From Palsa-506 sp963836355 (lineage in GTDB: Bacteria > Actinomycetota > Actinomycetes > Streptosporangiales > Streptosporangiaceae): a DNA stretch of 64,000 nt. Location of the stretch: assembly GCA_963836355.1 (NCBI GenBank), contig CAWIJO010000007.1:713280-777279 (forward strand). Reading direction: 5' to 3'. Position 1 is the stretch's first letter; each line of letters begins with the position of its first letter. The notes under the pieces are model-generated. The model did no database searches. It was not told the DNA's origin and saw only the letters and a program-made list of their open reading frames with translations. Below, one piece after another: positions 37,347 through 45,629 of the stretch. The position numbers were made by a program, and so were the translations under genes.

Positions 37347-38645
37347 ATGACCGCGCCGCCGATCCCCCGCGCCGGACCGCACCGGATCACCGAGGTGACC
37401 GCGCTGGAAATTCTCGATTCGCGTGGCCGCCCCACGCTTCAGGTGAGCGTTACGCTCGCCGGCGGCACGACCAGCACCGCGGGGGTGCCATCCGGGGCGT
37501 CGACGGGCAGCGGGGAAGCCGTGGAGCGCCGGGACGGGGACAAGTCGCGTTACCAGGGCCTGGGTGTCCTCGGCGCGGTGGGCGCCGTTCGCGGCGAAAT
37601 CGCCGAGCGGCTGCGCGGGCAGGAATGGAGCGACCTGGCGGAGATCGACGCCGCGCTGATCGAGCTTGACGGCACGCCGGGCAAGGCACGTCTCGGCGCG
37701 AACGCCCTTGTCGGCACGTCCATGGCGTGTGCTCGCGCGCTGGCCGCCGCGGAGGGGCGCGAGCTGTGGGACTGGCTGACTCCGGCCGGCACCGTCCCCC
37801 GGCTGCCGGTGCCCCACTTCAACGTGCTCAACGGCGGCGTGCACGCGCCGAACCCGCTCGACTTCCAGGAGTTCATGATCGCGCCGCTGGGCGCCGGATC
37901 CCTCCCGGAGGCAGTCCGGGCCGGAGCTGAGGTCTACGGCGCGCTGCGCAGCCTCCTGGTCAGGCAGGGACATGCGACCGGGCTGGGTGACGAAGGCGGC
38001 TTCGCCCCGCAGCTCGCGGAGCCCGAGGAGGTGCTGGCGCTGCTGGTCACCGCCATCGGCGAGGCCGGCTACGCGGCCGGGCCGGACGGCGTCGCGATCG
38101 CCCTGGATCCGGCAGCCAGCGAGTTCCGCGGCGAGGACGGCCTCTACCGGGTGGCCGGGCAGAAGCTGACGAGCACCGAGATGGTCGAGCGGTACGCCGA
38201 GATCACCGGCCGGTTCCCGGTATGGCTGATCGAAGACGGCCTCGCCGAAGACGACTGGGACGGCTGGGCGGCACTGACGACCCGGCTCGGCGAGCGGATC
38301 CAGCTCGTCGGCGACGACATCTTCGTCACGAACCCGAAGATCATCGCCGACGCGATCAGGCGCGGCATCGGCAACGCGGCGCTGATCAAGGTGAACCAGA
38401 TCGGCACCGTGACCGAGACACTGGAAGCGATAGCGACCTGCCGCCGCGGCGGCTACTCCCAGCTCGTCTCGCACCGCTCCGGCGAGACCACCGATACCTT
38501 CATCGCCGACCTGGCCGTCAGCTGCGGCTCCGGTGAACTCAAGACCGGAGCCCCGGCCCGCGGCGAGCGGGTAGCCAAGTACAACCGGCTGATCGAGATC
38601 GCCGCCGCCCATCCCAGCCTGCCCTACGGCATCCCGGCACCCTGA
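37347..38645 (+). CDS. eno: Enolase
   Basis: ATG at 37347 with CAGGAGGAG just upstream gives 432 residues, normal length. Enolase converts 2-phosphoglycerate to phosphoenolpyruvate in the cytoplasm. Motifs are complete: EILDSRGRPTLQV, VPSGASTGSGEA, GLGDEGGFAP, the metal ligands in ALDPAASEF, LIEDGLAEDD and VGDDIFVTNP, LIKVNQIGTVTET with the catalytic Lys, and SHRSGETTDTFIADL. The last has Thr where most enolases have Glu (SGETEDT). It faces away from the universal stress protein and hyf genes; a decayed second enolase lies at 23,205-23,500. Confidence 0.97.
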   Translation: MTAPPIPRAGPHRITEVTALEILDSRGRPTLQVSVTLAGGTTSTAGVPSGASTGSGEAVERRDGDKSRYQGLGVLGAVGAVRGEIAERLRGQEWSDLAEIDAALIELDGTPGKARLGANALVGTSMACARALAAAEGRELWDWLTPAGTVPRLPVPHFNVLNGGVHAPNPLDFQEFMIAPLGAGSLPEAVRAGAEVYGALRSLLVRQGHATGLGDEGGFAPQLAEPEEVLALLVTAIGEAGYAAGPDGVAIALDPAASEFRGEDGLYRVAGQKLTSTEMVERYAEITGRFPVWLIEDGLAEDDWDGWAALTTRLGERIQLVGDDIFVTNPKIIADAIRRGIGNAALIKVNQIGTVTETLEAIATCRRGGYSQLVSHRSGETTDTFIADLAVSCGSGELKTGAPARGERVAKYNRLIEIAAAHPSLPYGIPAP

Positions 38646-38955
38646 CACAGCCGCCGCAGCTGCCCCGGCACTGACATCATGGACGGCCGCTCGACCGCCC
38701 ACGGCGTATTCGATGTGCGGGTCCGCTGGGTCGGGTAGTGCTCCGGTCCGGCGCAACCCATGCCACATCGTAGGCCGTGGCCCCCGTAGCGGCCGCGTGC
38801 AGGCTCTCCAGGCCACCGACAATTCGCCGATGAGATACCCGTGCGTCATCGCCTGGGCCGCCGCATCCACCCGGCGCGTAGCCATGATGCCCCGCCGCGG
38901 AGCGGCGGGGCCCTGCTTTGCGGGCACCGCACAGCAGGCGGCACCGCGGTACTGC
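38646..38955. other. Stretch with only a weak minus-strand frame
   Basis: On the minus strand a frame from an ATG at about 38,886 contains DAAAQAMTHGYLIGELSVAW and MWHGLRRTGALPDPADPHIE. It could be a small gene or relic. I do not recognise it and give no function. Confidence 0.3.
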
Positions 38956-40686
38956 TCAGCCTGGTCGCGCCTCGGCTTCGCCTCCCTGGTCCAATTGCGC
39001 GAGGACGTCGCGCAGGTCCTGTTCCCGGCGGGCCAGTTCGCTGAGGCGGGACTCCGCCTGCCCGGCTGTCTCCGCACGCACGGCTGCCGCCGTGTTCAGT
39101 GCGCTGGCCAGGCGGTCGGTGCTGGCGGAATAGCGGCGGTCAATGGCTAGGGTCAGCTGCCGGGTCGCCTCGGCCAGGCGGTATTGCAGGTCGCCTCGGG
39201 CCCGGCCGATCTGTCTCGCGGCCAGGTCGTGCACCTGGCCGAGTACATGATCACGGGCCATCCGGCGCCCTAGCTGGCCCGGCAGCCTGCGGCGCACCGC
39301 GCCGGCCAGCAGCTCGGCCTGATCCACATTTTCGCCGAGGGTGTAGAAAAACCGCCGGTCCGGCGCCAGCCGCTCAGCTTCGCCCGGCATCCTCAGGTCG
39401 AGCATGAGGAGCTCAGCCGCAGCCTCCCGGACTGTATCGAGCTCTGCGGCGAGCTCGGCGGTGAACCGCGCGTCGAGCCTTGACAGGACCCGCTCCAGTA
39501 GCCCTCGCTGCGCTTGCCGCCACGACTCGACGGCGTCCTTGGTCATCTCCGCCAGGCGGCCGCGGCCCCGCCGTTCGATCTCGGCGGGCGGAGCCCCCGC
39601 GAGCTCGCCGCCGAGCAGGCTGCAGACCTGGTTCCGGAGCTCGGCTGCCAGCCGGGGTGCTTCCCGGTCCGCCGCCGCGTTGAGGCTGGCCAGCAGCCGC
39701 GCGGACTCCGCTTCGGCCAGGGCTGCCGCGTCATTGCCCCTCTCCCGGACAGCGGCGAGGCGTGCCGCGAAGGCGGTCACCCGCTCGGCCGCCGCAGAGC
39801 TACTCATCCGGGCCGCGCGCTGCGCCAGCGTGACCTCGTCGAGCAGGGATTCGGCCAGCCGGCGCAGCTGCCCCGCGACCGATCGTTGCAAGTCGGAGAC
39901 GCGTCCGTTCCCCAGGTAAGCAATGAAGTCGGCGACGAACTCACCGAAGCCCTTGTCACCGTGGGCCTGCATTGCCGCCCGAGCTGACACCGGGTAAACC
40001 CGGACCGCCCGGCCAGCCGCCTCCTGCGCGACCCCTGCGGTGAACGCCAGCGCCTCGGCCACCCCGGCGTCATCGAGGTAGTCCGCCTTGTTCAGGACCA
40101 CGAAGGTAGTCACCGAGAACTCAGCCACCCGGCCCAGCAGCTCGCACTCGCTCGCCGAGACCGGCGGGTCGACGGTCAGCACGAAAATCGCTGCGTCCAT
40201 CGTCGCCAGGACGCTGTCGGCAGCATCCGTGTTCTGCGCGTGCACCGAGCCGGTGCCTGGCGTATCGACGATCTCCACGCCGCGGGCCAGGATCGGCGCA
40301 TCAATCCGGACGGCGACCGACGCGACGGAACGGGAGTTCCCAGGGTTGCCCCGTTCTGTCACGAAGTCGTCAAGCGCCGCGAGCGGGAAGCCCTTCTTGC
40401 CGCCGTCGCGGAACGCAACCTCGGCGACCTCGTCAGCGCCGTACGTCACCGTCGTCGCGACCGCGGTGACCGGGATGACGCCGGTCGGCAGCACCTCACG
40501 GCCGAGCAGCGCATTCACCAGCGTGCTCTTCCCTCGCTTGGCCTCCCCGACGACCAGCACCCGCAACCGCGTCGCCCGGAGCCGTTCCCGCAGCGCCGCG
40601 ACCGCCTCACGGTCCCCGGCGGCGCCCAGAATGGCCAGCTGGTCAAGCGCCGAGGACAATGCGCCCGGCGGTCCGGGAGCGCCCAT
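38956..40686 (-). CDS. Dynamin-like GTPase
   Basis: 576 residues from 40686. The GTPase domain has G1 VGEAKRGKSTLVNALLG, G2-region GVIPVTAVATT, G3 VDTPGTGSVHAQN and G4 VLNKADYLDD. The remaining 330 residues are long amphipathic helices (middle and effector domains) without an obvious membrane helix, so membrane contact would be by a paddle. Bacterial dynamin-like proteins remodel or repair membranes and often come in pairs, but no second copy is seen here. No partner operon is evident. Confidence 0.88.
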   Translation of the reverse strand: MGAPGPPGALSSALDQLAILGAAGDREAVAALRERLRATRLRVLVVGEAKRGKSTLVNALLGREVLPTGVIPVTAVATTVTYGADEVAEVAFRDGGKKGFPLAALDDFVTERGNPGNSRSVASVAVRIDAPILARGVEIVDTPGTGSVHAQNTDAADSVLATMDAAIFVLTVDPPVSASECELLGRVAEFSVTTFVVLNKADYLDDAGVAEALAFTAGVAQEAAGRAVRVYPVSARAAMQAHGDKGFGEFVADFIAYLGNGRVSDLQRSVAGQLRRLAESLLDEVTLAQRAARMSSSAAAERVTAFAARLAAVRERGNDAAALAEAESARLLASLNAAADREAPRLAAELRNQVCSLLGGELAGAPPAEIERRGRGRLAEMTKDAVESWRQAQRGLLERVLSRLDARFTAELAAELDTVREAAAELLMLDLRMPGEAERLAPDRRFFYTLGENVDQAELLAGAVRRRLPGQLGRRMARDHVLGQVHDLAARQIGRARGDLQYRLAEATRQLTLAIDRRYSASTDRLASALNTAAAVRAETAGQAESRLSELARREQDLRDVLAQLDQGGEAEARPG

Positions 40687-40854
40687 CCGGCCTCCTACCT
40701 GTAACAGGCAGGGACCGTTGGCGGCAGCGCCGCAGTTGACGGCGGGCCCCTCCGCCGCTTACATCCACAGTACCTGGACCGCTTCCTAACCGGGCGGTCA
40801 AGAATGCGCGGCAGAAGAGCGCTTCTCGGTTTCAGGCGCCGGAAAGATACTGCG

Positions 40855-40986
40855 ATGGTGATCGGCCGTATCGTCGTGGGCTACAACGACTCCCCCGGCG
40901 CGGCGCGCGCTGGCGCAAGCGGTTGAGCTCGCCCGGGAACTCGTCGGTGCAGAGCTGGTCGCCGTCGCCATGGCGGAGCCCCGGCG
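40855..40986 (+). pseudogene. Universal stress protein N-terminal relic
   Basis: ATG at 40855 reads MVIGRIVVGYNDSPGAARA and then, one base out of frame, ALAQAVELARELVGAELVAV and AMAEP. This is the first strand-helix-strand of a UspA protein. The rest is missing. Confidence 0.6.
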
Positions 40987-41536
40987 CCCTTCCGGCCTCC
41001 GGCCATGAGCCGCCGGGCAGCGCGAACGCCACCTTCAATTGGTCATCGGTCAGTACGTCGGCCATCGCGCTCCACAGCTTGCGGGCTGGGCGGGCGGGCC
41101 GGGCGTGCTGCGTGGCCTGTGCCCGCCCGCCCGTCTGCGGCCCGCGGGAGTTGGCCACATCGCCAGGCATGGCCAACGCGGCGGGTCAGCAGTTGCGGAG
41201 CGCGGGAGACTGGTTGAGAAGCTGGGACCGCGGCGAGATGAAGGCCCGGTAGGCCGCCAGCAATGCACTGCGTCAGCCGGCGCCATCTCTTGATTCGTAA
41301 CGAATATGGTTTTCATTTTCACCCGTATGAAAGCAGTGCTGGATCCGAATGTCAACGTCCCGCGCGGGGACAGCGTCCCTTCGGCCGCCGGCGAGGGCAT
41401 TGCTCGGTGACCGGCCGACACTGATGACGTCAGCGCGCAGCGGCCAGGACGAGTCGGCGCACCGGGGACAGCACCGCCGGATCATTCGCGCTGGAGCGAG
41501 CCTTCCGCAGGGCGGCCGGCGCGGGACGGCTTGACG
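40987..41536. other. Intergenic region upstream of the zinc operon
   Basis: On the minus strand a start at 41065 reads MADVLTDDQLKVAFALPG, similar to the first residues of pterin-4a-carbinolamine dehydratases, cut after about 20 codons. At 41,305-41,320 a TTTTCATTTTCA stretch resembles half of a Zur site. Otherwise nothing recognisable. Confidence 0.35.
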
Positions 41537-41565
41537 ATGACAACCGTAATGGTTACCGTTGTCAT
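41537..41565. promoter_or_regulatory. Probable Zur operator upstream of znuA
   Basis: A near-perfect 29-bp palindrome: outer arms ATGACAAC and GTTGTCAT are perfect complements, inner arms GTAA and TTAC likewise, with mismatches only at the two single spacers and the three central bases. It lies 47 bases before the znuA ATG, and the regulated cluster ends with a zur-like gene. Shape and position fit a zinc-responsive Fur-family (Zur) operator giving autoregulation. Binding itself is inference. Confidence 0.7.
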
Positions 41566-41611
41566 TAACTTACGGATCATGACCCTCTGGCAGACCGGAG
41601 ATCGACCGCCG

Positions 41612-42556
41612 ATGAGACATCGCCTAGCTTCCCGCCGCGCGCCCGCGGTGGCGGTGTTGCTGCCCGCGGTGGCGCTGCTTGCCGCCTGTTCCTCGGCTTC
41701 CGGCTCTGCCGCGGACGCAGCGCACAGCGGCGCGATCGTGGCGGTCGGGGCGGAGAACGAGTACGCCAGCGTGATCAGCCAGATCGGCGGCAAGTACACC
41801 CATGTGACGGCGATCTTGAACAACCCGAGCACCGACCCGCATTCGTTCGAGTCGAGCCCGCGCGTGGCCCAGACCGTCGGCTCGGCGCAGCTCGTGGTGC
41901 AGAACGGCGCCGGCTATGACAGCTTCATGAACAAGATCGAGGCCGCGACGCCGGACTCGGGCCGGGCGGTGATCGACGTGCAGAAGCTGCTCGGCCTGCC
42001 GGACAGCACGCCGAACCCGCACCTGTGGTACAGCCCGGCGACGATGCCGGCCGTGGCCAGGGCCGTCGCGGCCAGGCTCGCGGCGCTGCAGCCGGCTCAC
42101 AAGGCCTATTTCGCGTCCCGCCTGGCTACCTTCAATGCCTCGCTGAAGCCCTGGCTGCAGGCGATCGCGCATTTCAAGGCCGCCTATCCGGACACCCCGG
42201 TGGCGGTGACCGAGCCGGTGAGCGATTACCTGCTGCAGGCGGCCGGCGCGAGGATCCTGACGCCGTTCACGTTCCAGGCCGACATCATGAACGGTGTGGA
42301 TCCATCGCCGCAGGCCGTCGCGGCGCAGGACAGCCTGTTCCGGGATCACAAGGTGAAGGTGTTCTTGTACAACCGGCAGGTCACCTCCTCCCTGACGCAG
42401 TCGTTCCTCAAAGCCGCCGCGCAGTACGGCGTCCCGGTGGTCGGCGTCTATGAGACCATGCCGGTGCCCGGCTATACCTACCAGTCCTGGATGCTGGCCG
42501 AGGTCCGGGCCCTGCACAAAGCCGTGGCCACCAAGACCTCGACGCAGAAGCTGTGA
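41612..42556 (+). CDS. znuA: Zinc ABC transporter substrate-binding lipoprotein
   Basis: ATG at 41612 (314 residues) precedes an Arg-rich signal with lipobox LLAACSSASG, so the protein is exported and lipid-anchored. The cluster A-1 metal ligands are visible: DPHSFESSPR (His), NPHLWYSP (His) and a C-terminal VTEPVSDYLL...VYETMP. The long His/Asp-rich loop of ZnuA is absent, as in many actinobacterial members. An upstream ATG at 41531 is inside the operator region and unlikely. First gene of znuA-znuC-znuB-znuB-zur, behind the palindrome at 41,537. Confidence 0.93.
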   Translation: MRHRLASRRAPAVAVLLPAVALLAACSSASGSAADAAHSGAIVAVGAENEYASVISQIGGKYTHVTAILNNPSTDPHSFESSPRVAQTVGSAQLVVQNGAGYDSFMNKIEAATPDSGRAVIDVQKLLGLPDSTPNPHLWYSPATMPAVARAVAARLAALQPAHKAYFASRLATFNASLKPWLQAIAHFKAAYPDTPVAVTEPVSDYLLQAAGARILTPFTFQADIMNGVDPSPQAVAAQDSLFRDHKVKVFLYNRQVTSSLTQSFLKAAAQYGVPVVGVYETMPVPGYTYQSWMLAEVRALHKAVATKTSTQKL

Positions 42557-43419
42557 TGGCCGTGCGGGAAGTGGCTGGCGGCTTGGCCGAGATGCTCGCC
42601 GTTGATGGCGTCAGCGTGCGGCTCGGCGGCCGCGAGGTTCTCCATGATGTCCGGCTCACCATCCGGCCCGGCGAGTTCACCGGGCTGATCGGCTCGAACG
42701 GCGCCGGGAAGACGACGCTGCTGCGGGTGATCCTCGGCCTGCAGCACGCCAGCGGCGAGGTACGCGTCGGCGGCAGGCCCCGCGGCCAGCACAGCGAGAT
42801 GATCGGCTACGTCCCGCAGAAGATCGAGCTGGACCCGGATATGCCGCTGCGGGCCCGGGACCTGGTCGGGCTCGGCCTCGATGGCCACCGCTACGGCCTG
42901 CCGCTGCCGTCGCGGAGCCGCCGCGCGCTGGTCGCGGAGATGCTGCGGTCGGTGGACGCCGCGGGATTCGGCGACGCGCGGGTCGGCAACCTGTCCGGCG
43001 GCGAGCAGCAGCGGATCCTGATCGCGCACGCCCTGATCAGCCGCCCCCGGCTGCTGCTGCTGGACGAGCCGCTGGCCAACCTCGATATCAGCAGCGGGCA
43101 GGAAGTCGTCGCGCTGCTGGCCCGCATCGCCAAAGAGCAGCAGATCGCGGTGCTCATCTCGGCCCACGACATGAACCCGCTGCTGCCCGTCATGGACCGC
43201 GTCGTCTACATGGCGGCCGGCCGGGCGGCCAGCGGCCCGGTCAGCGAGGTCGTACGCGGCGAGGTACTCAGCAAGCTGTACGGCCACCACGTCGACGTCC
43301 TGCATGTGCACGGCCGGATCCTGGTGGTCGCCGGGCACGGCGACAGCCTCGACGCCCCGCCCCCCGCACCAGCCCCGGCCGCGGCGCCGGCTGCGCTGCC
43401 CGTCGCCGGCTGCCGGTGA
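42556..43419 (+). CDS. znuC: Zinc ABC transporter ATPase
   Basis: ATG at 42556 shares its A with the znuA stop (TGATG); a GTG 3 bases earlier would overlap by four. 287 residues. Walker A IGSNGAGKTTLLRVIL, Q-loop GYVPQKIEL, signature NLSGGEQQRILIAHAL, Walker B LLLLDEPLANLD and H-loop ISAHDMNPLL are all intact. The C-terminus carries a Pro/Ala-rich tail of about 20 residues not needed for catalysis. It powers uptake with the two permeases that follow. Confidence 0.93.
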   Translation: MAVREVAGGLAEMLAVDGVSVRLGGREVLHDVRLTIRPGEFTGLIGSNGAGKTTLLRVILGLQHASGEVRVGGRPRGQHSEMIGYVPQKIELDPDMPLRARDLVGLGLDGHRYGLPLPSRSRRALVAEMLRSVDAAGFGDARVGNLSGGEQQRILIAHALISRPRLLLLDEPLANLDISSGQEVVALLARIAKEQQIAVLISAHDMNPLLPVMDRVVYMAAGRAASGPVSEVVRGEVLSKLYGHHVDVLHVHGRILVVAGHGDSLDAPPPAPAPAAAPAALPVAGCR

Positions 43420-43425
43420 CCGGTC

Positions 43426-44313
43426 ATGGGCGGAGTCCTGCGGGCGGTCTTCGAGCCCGGCTTCTTCGGCAGCGGCGCGGTGCACGTCGCGCTGCTGACC
43501 GGCGGCCTCGTCGCGCTCGTGTCCGGCATCGTCGGGACGTTCACGGTGATCCGGGGGCAGTCCTACGCCGGGCACGCCCTGGCCGACCTCAGCGTCTCCG
43601 GCGGGTCAGCTTCCTTCCTGATCGGGATCAGCCCGCTGTGGGGCTTCGCCGGCACCAGCGTGGCCGCCGCGGGGATCATGGATCTGATCGGGATCCGGCG
43701 GCCGCGGGGGCGGGACCTGGCGACCGGCATCGTGCGCGGCACCGGGCTCGGCGTCGCGGCGCTGCTGCTGTACTGGGACACCACCCGCACCAGCAACACC
43801 GGGACGACGGTCACCGTGCTGTTCGGATCCATGTTCACGCTGGATAGCTCGGTCATCCCGCTCGTCGCGGCGTTCAGCCTGGCCGCCGTCGGCATCGTGG
43901 CCGTGCTGTACCGGCCGCTGCTGCTCAGCTCGGTCAGCGCCGAGCTGGCCCGCGTGCGCGGGATCCCGGTACGCCTGGCCGGCGCGCTGTGCCTGGTCGC
44001 GATAGCGCTGGCCGTCTCGCTGGCCGCGCTGACCATCGGCACGATCCTCAGCACCGCGCTGCTGGTCGGGCCCGCGGCAGCGGCCCTGCGACTAACCAGC
44101 AGGCCCGGCGTCGCGATCATCTGGTCGGCGGGCATCGGGCTGGCCGCGACCTGGCTGGGCATCCTGCTCGCCTACGACAGCTACTACTGGCCGCCAGAGC
44201 GCCACGGCTGGCCGGTGAGCTTCTTCGTCGTGACCCTGGTCTTCGCGTTCTACCTGCTCGCCCAGCTGCCCCGGGCCCAGCGGCACGCCAGCGGAACCAG
44301 GGACGGTGACTAG
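43426..44313 (+). CDS. znuB: Zinc ABC transporter permease 1
   Basis: 295 residues, about eight helices, ABC-3 family. Landmarks: VSGIVGTFTVIRGQSYAGHA, LADLSVSGGSASFLIGI and a C-terminal ALLVGPAAAALRLTSRPGVA. It begins 6 bases after the znuC stop. The next gene is a second permease of the same family, so transport is probably through a heterodimer. Confidence 0.9.
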   Translation: MGGVLRAVFEPGFFGSGAVHVALLTGGLVALVSGIVGTFTVIRGQSYAGHALADLSVSGGSASFLIGISPLWGFAGTSVAAAGIMDLIGIRRPRGRDLATGIVRGTGLGVAALLLYWDTTRTSNTGTTVTVLFGSMFTLDSSVIPLVAAFSLAAVGIVAVLYRPLLLSSVSAELARVRGIPVRLAGALCLVAIALAVSLAALTIGTILSTALLVGPAAAALRLTSRPGVAIIWSAGIGLAATWLGILLAYDSYYWPPERHGWPVSFFVVTLVFAFYLLAQLPRAQRHASGTRDGD

Positions 44314-44316
44314 CGC

Positions 44317-45174
44317 ATGTTCTCGGGATTCATGGTCAACACGTGGACCGTGGCCACCATCGTCGCCGTCGTGGCCGGCGTGGTCGGGTTCTTCGTCGTG
44401 CTGCGCGGCTCCGCGTTCGTCGCCGACGCGCTGCCGACCGGCGCGTTCGCCGGCGCGGCCGGGGCCAGCCTGATCGGGGTCAACACCTTGATCGGGCTTG
44501 GCGCGTTCTCCCTCCTCGGCGCCCTGGGGATCGGCTGGCTCGGCCGCCGCGCCCGCCACGACGTCGCGGTCGCCCTGGCCCTGGTCATGATGCTGGGACT
44601 CGGCGCGCTGTTCCTCAGCTTCAGCACCGGGTACGCGCCGGAAATCTACTCGCTGCTGTTTGGCGAGGTACTCGGCATCAGCACCAGCGAGATAGCCCCG
44701 GTCGCGGCGGTCGCCGCCGTATGCATCGCCGCGATCACCATCATGTACCGGCCGCTGATGCTGTCCTCGGTGATGCCGGAGCTGGGAGAGGCCCGCGGCG
44801 TGCGCAGCCACCGGATCGAGATGTCCTTCCTGCTCGTCGTCGCCCTGGCCACCAGTGTGGCGCTGCCCGTCGTCGGCGCCCTGCTGATCTTCAGCCTGAT
44901 GATCTGCCCGCCCGCCGCCGCCCGGTCACTCACCAGCCGGCCGCTGCTGGCCATGGGACTGTCCGCCGTCATCGCGGTCATCACCGTATGGGCGGCCATC
45001 GCCGCCTCCTACCAGACCAACTGGCCCATCGGGTTCTTCGTCGGGACCATCGGCGCGGTCAGCTACGCGGCCGGCCGCGGCTGGGCAGCCGCACGCCGCG
45101 CCCGCGCCGTCCGCAGCACCCCCCAGCCGGGCAATCATCCGCGACGGCCGACCGCTGCTAACCTGCCCACATGA
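44317..45174 (+). CDS. znuB: Zinc ABC transporter permease 2
   Basis: 285 residues, ABC-3 family. Landmarks: AGVVGFFVVLRGSAFVADAL, PTGAFAGAAGASLIGVNT and LLIFSLMICPPAAARSLTSR. ATG 3 bases after the previous stop; its own stop overlaps the zur start (ATGA). It is related to but clearly different from permease 1. Confidence 0.9.
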   Translation: MFSGFMVNTWTVATIVAVVAGVVGFFVVLRGSAFVADALPTGAFAGAAGASLIGVNTLIGLGAFSLLGALGIGWLGRRARHDVAVALALVMMLGLGALFLSFSTGYAPEIYSLLFGEVLGISTSEIAPVAAVAAVCIAAITIMYRPLMLSSVMPELGEARGVRSHRIEMSFLLVVALATSVALPVVGALLIFSLMICPPAAARSLTSRPLLAMGLSAVIAVITVWAAIAASYQTNWPIGFFVGTIGAVSYAAGRGWAAARRARAVRSTPQPGNHPRRPTAANLPT

Positions 45175-45602
45175 CGCCGTCCGTGCCCGCCCGGCCGGCC
45201 CCGAACAGGGGCACCAGGGTCCGCGGTACCCGGCAGGCCCAGGCCCTGTCCGCCGTGCTGGACGTGCTGCCCGGGTTTTGGAGCGCCCAGCAGATCCACG
45301 CCGAGATGCGCAGCCGAGGCGAGCGCATCGGCCTGACCACCGTCTACCGGCACCTGCAGGTCCTGACCGAAGCCGGCTGGATCGACGCGATCCGCGACGC
45401 CACCGGCGAGACGCTCTACCGCAAATGCAACAGCGGTATCCACCACCACCACCTGACCTGCCGCAACTGCGGCCGCAGCGTCGAGGCCGAGGACCGCGCC
45501 GTCGAACGCTGGGCAGCGCAAGTCGCAGCCAAAGCCGGCTATACCGACGTCGGCCACACCGTCGAGCTATTCGGGCTCTGCCCCGAATGCAGCCGCTCAT
45601 AA
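45171..45602 (+). CDS. zur: Fur-family zinc uptake regulator
   Basis: 143 residues. The winged helix contains FWSAQQIHAEMRSRGERIGL, then TTVYRHLQVLTEAGWID. The regulatory site HHHHLTCRNCGRSVE (His-rich metal site and CxxC) and the C-terminal CPEC form the structural zinc site. Zur represses zinc uptake when zinc is bound. As the last gene of the uptake operon (ATGA overlap) it is likely autoregulated through the palindrome at 41,537. The GRSVE/HTVELFGLC features favour Zur over Fur or PerR. Confidence 0.92.
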   Translation: MTPSVPARPAPNRGTRVRGTRQAQALSAVLDVLPGFWSAQQIHAEMRSRGERIGLTTVYRHLQVLTEAGWIDAIRDATGETLYRKCNSGIHHHHLTCRNCGRSVEAEDRAVERWAAQVAAKAGYTDVGHTVELFGLCPECSRS

Positions 45603-45629
45603 CCGCCCGCCGGGTCAGCGCATAAGGCG

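Noticed and set aside
37332..39077. 581-codon minus-strand frame over enolase
   Set aside because: Antisense shadow of eno; no recognisable domain and no ribosome site.
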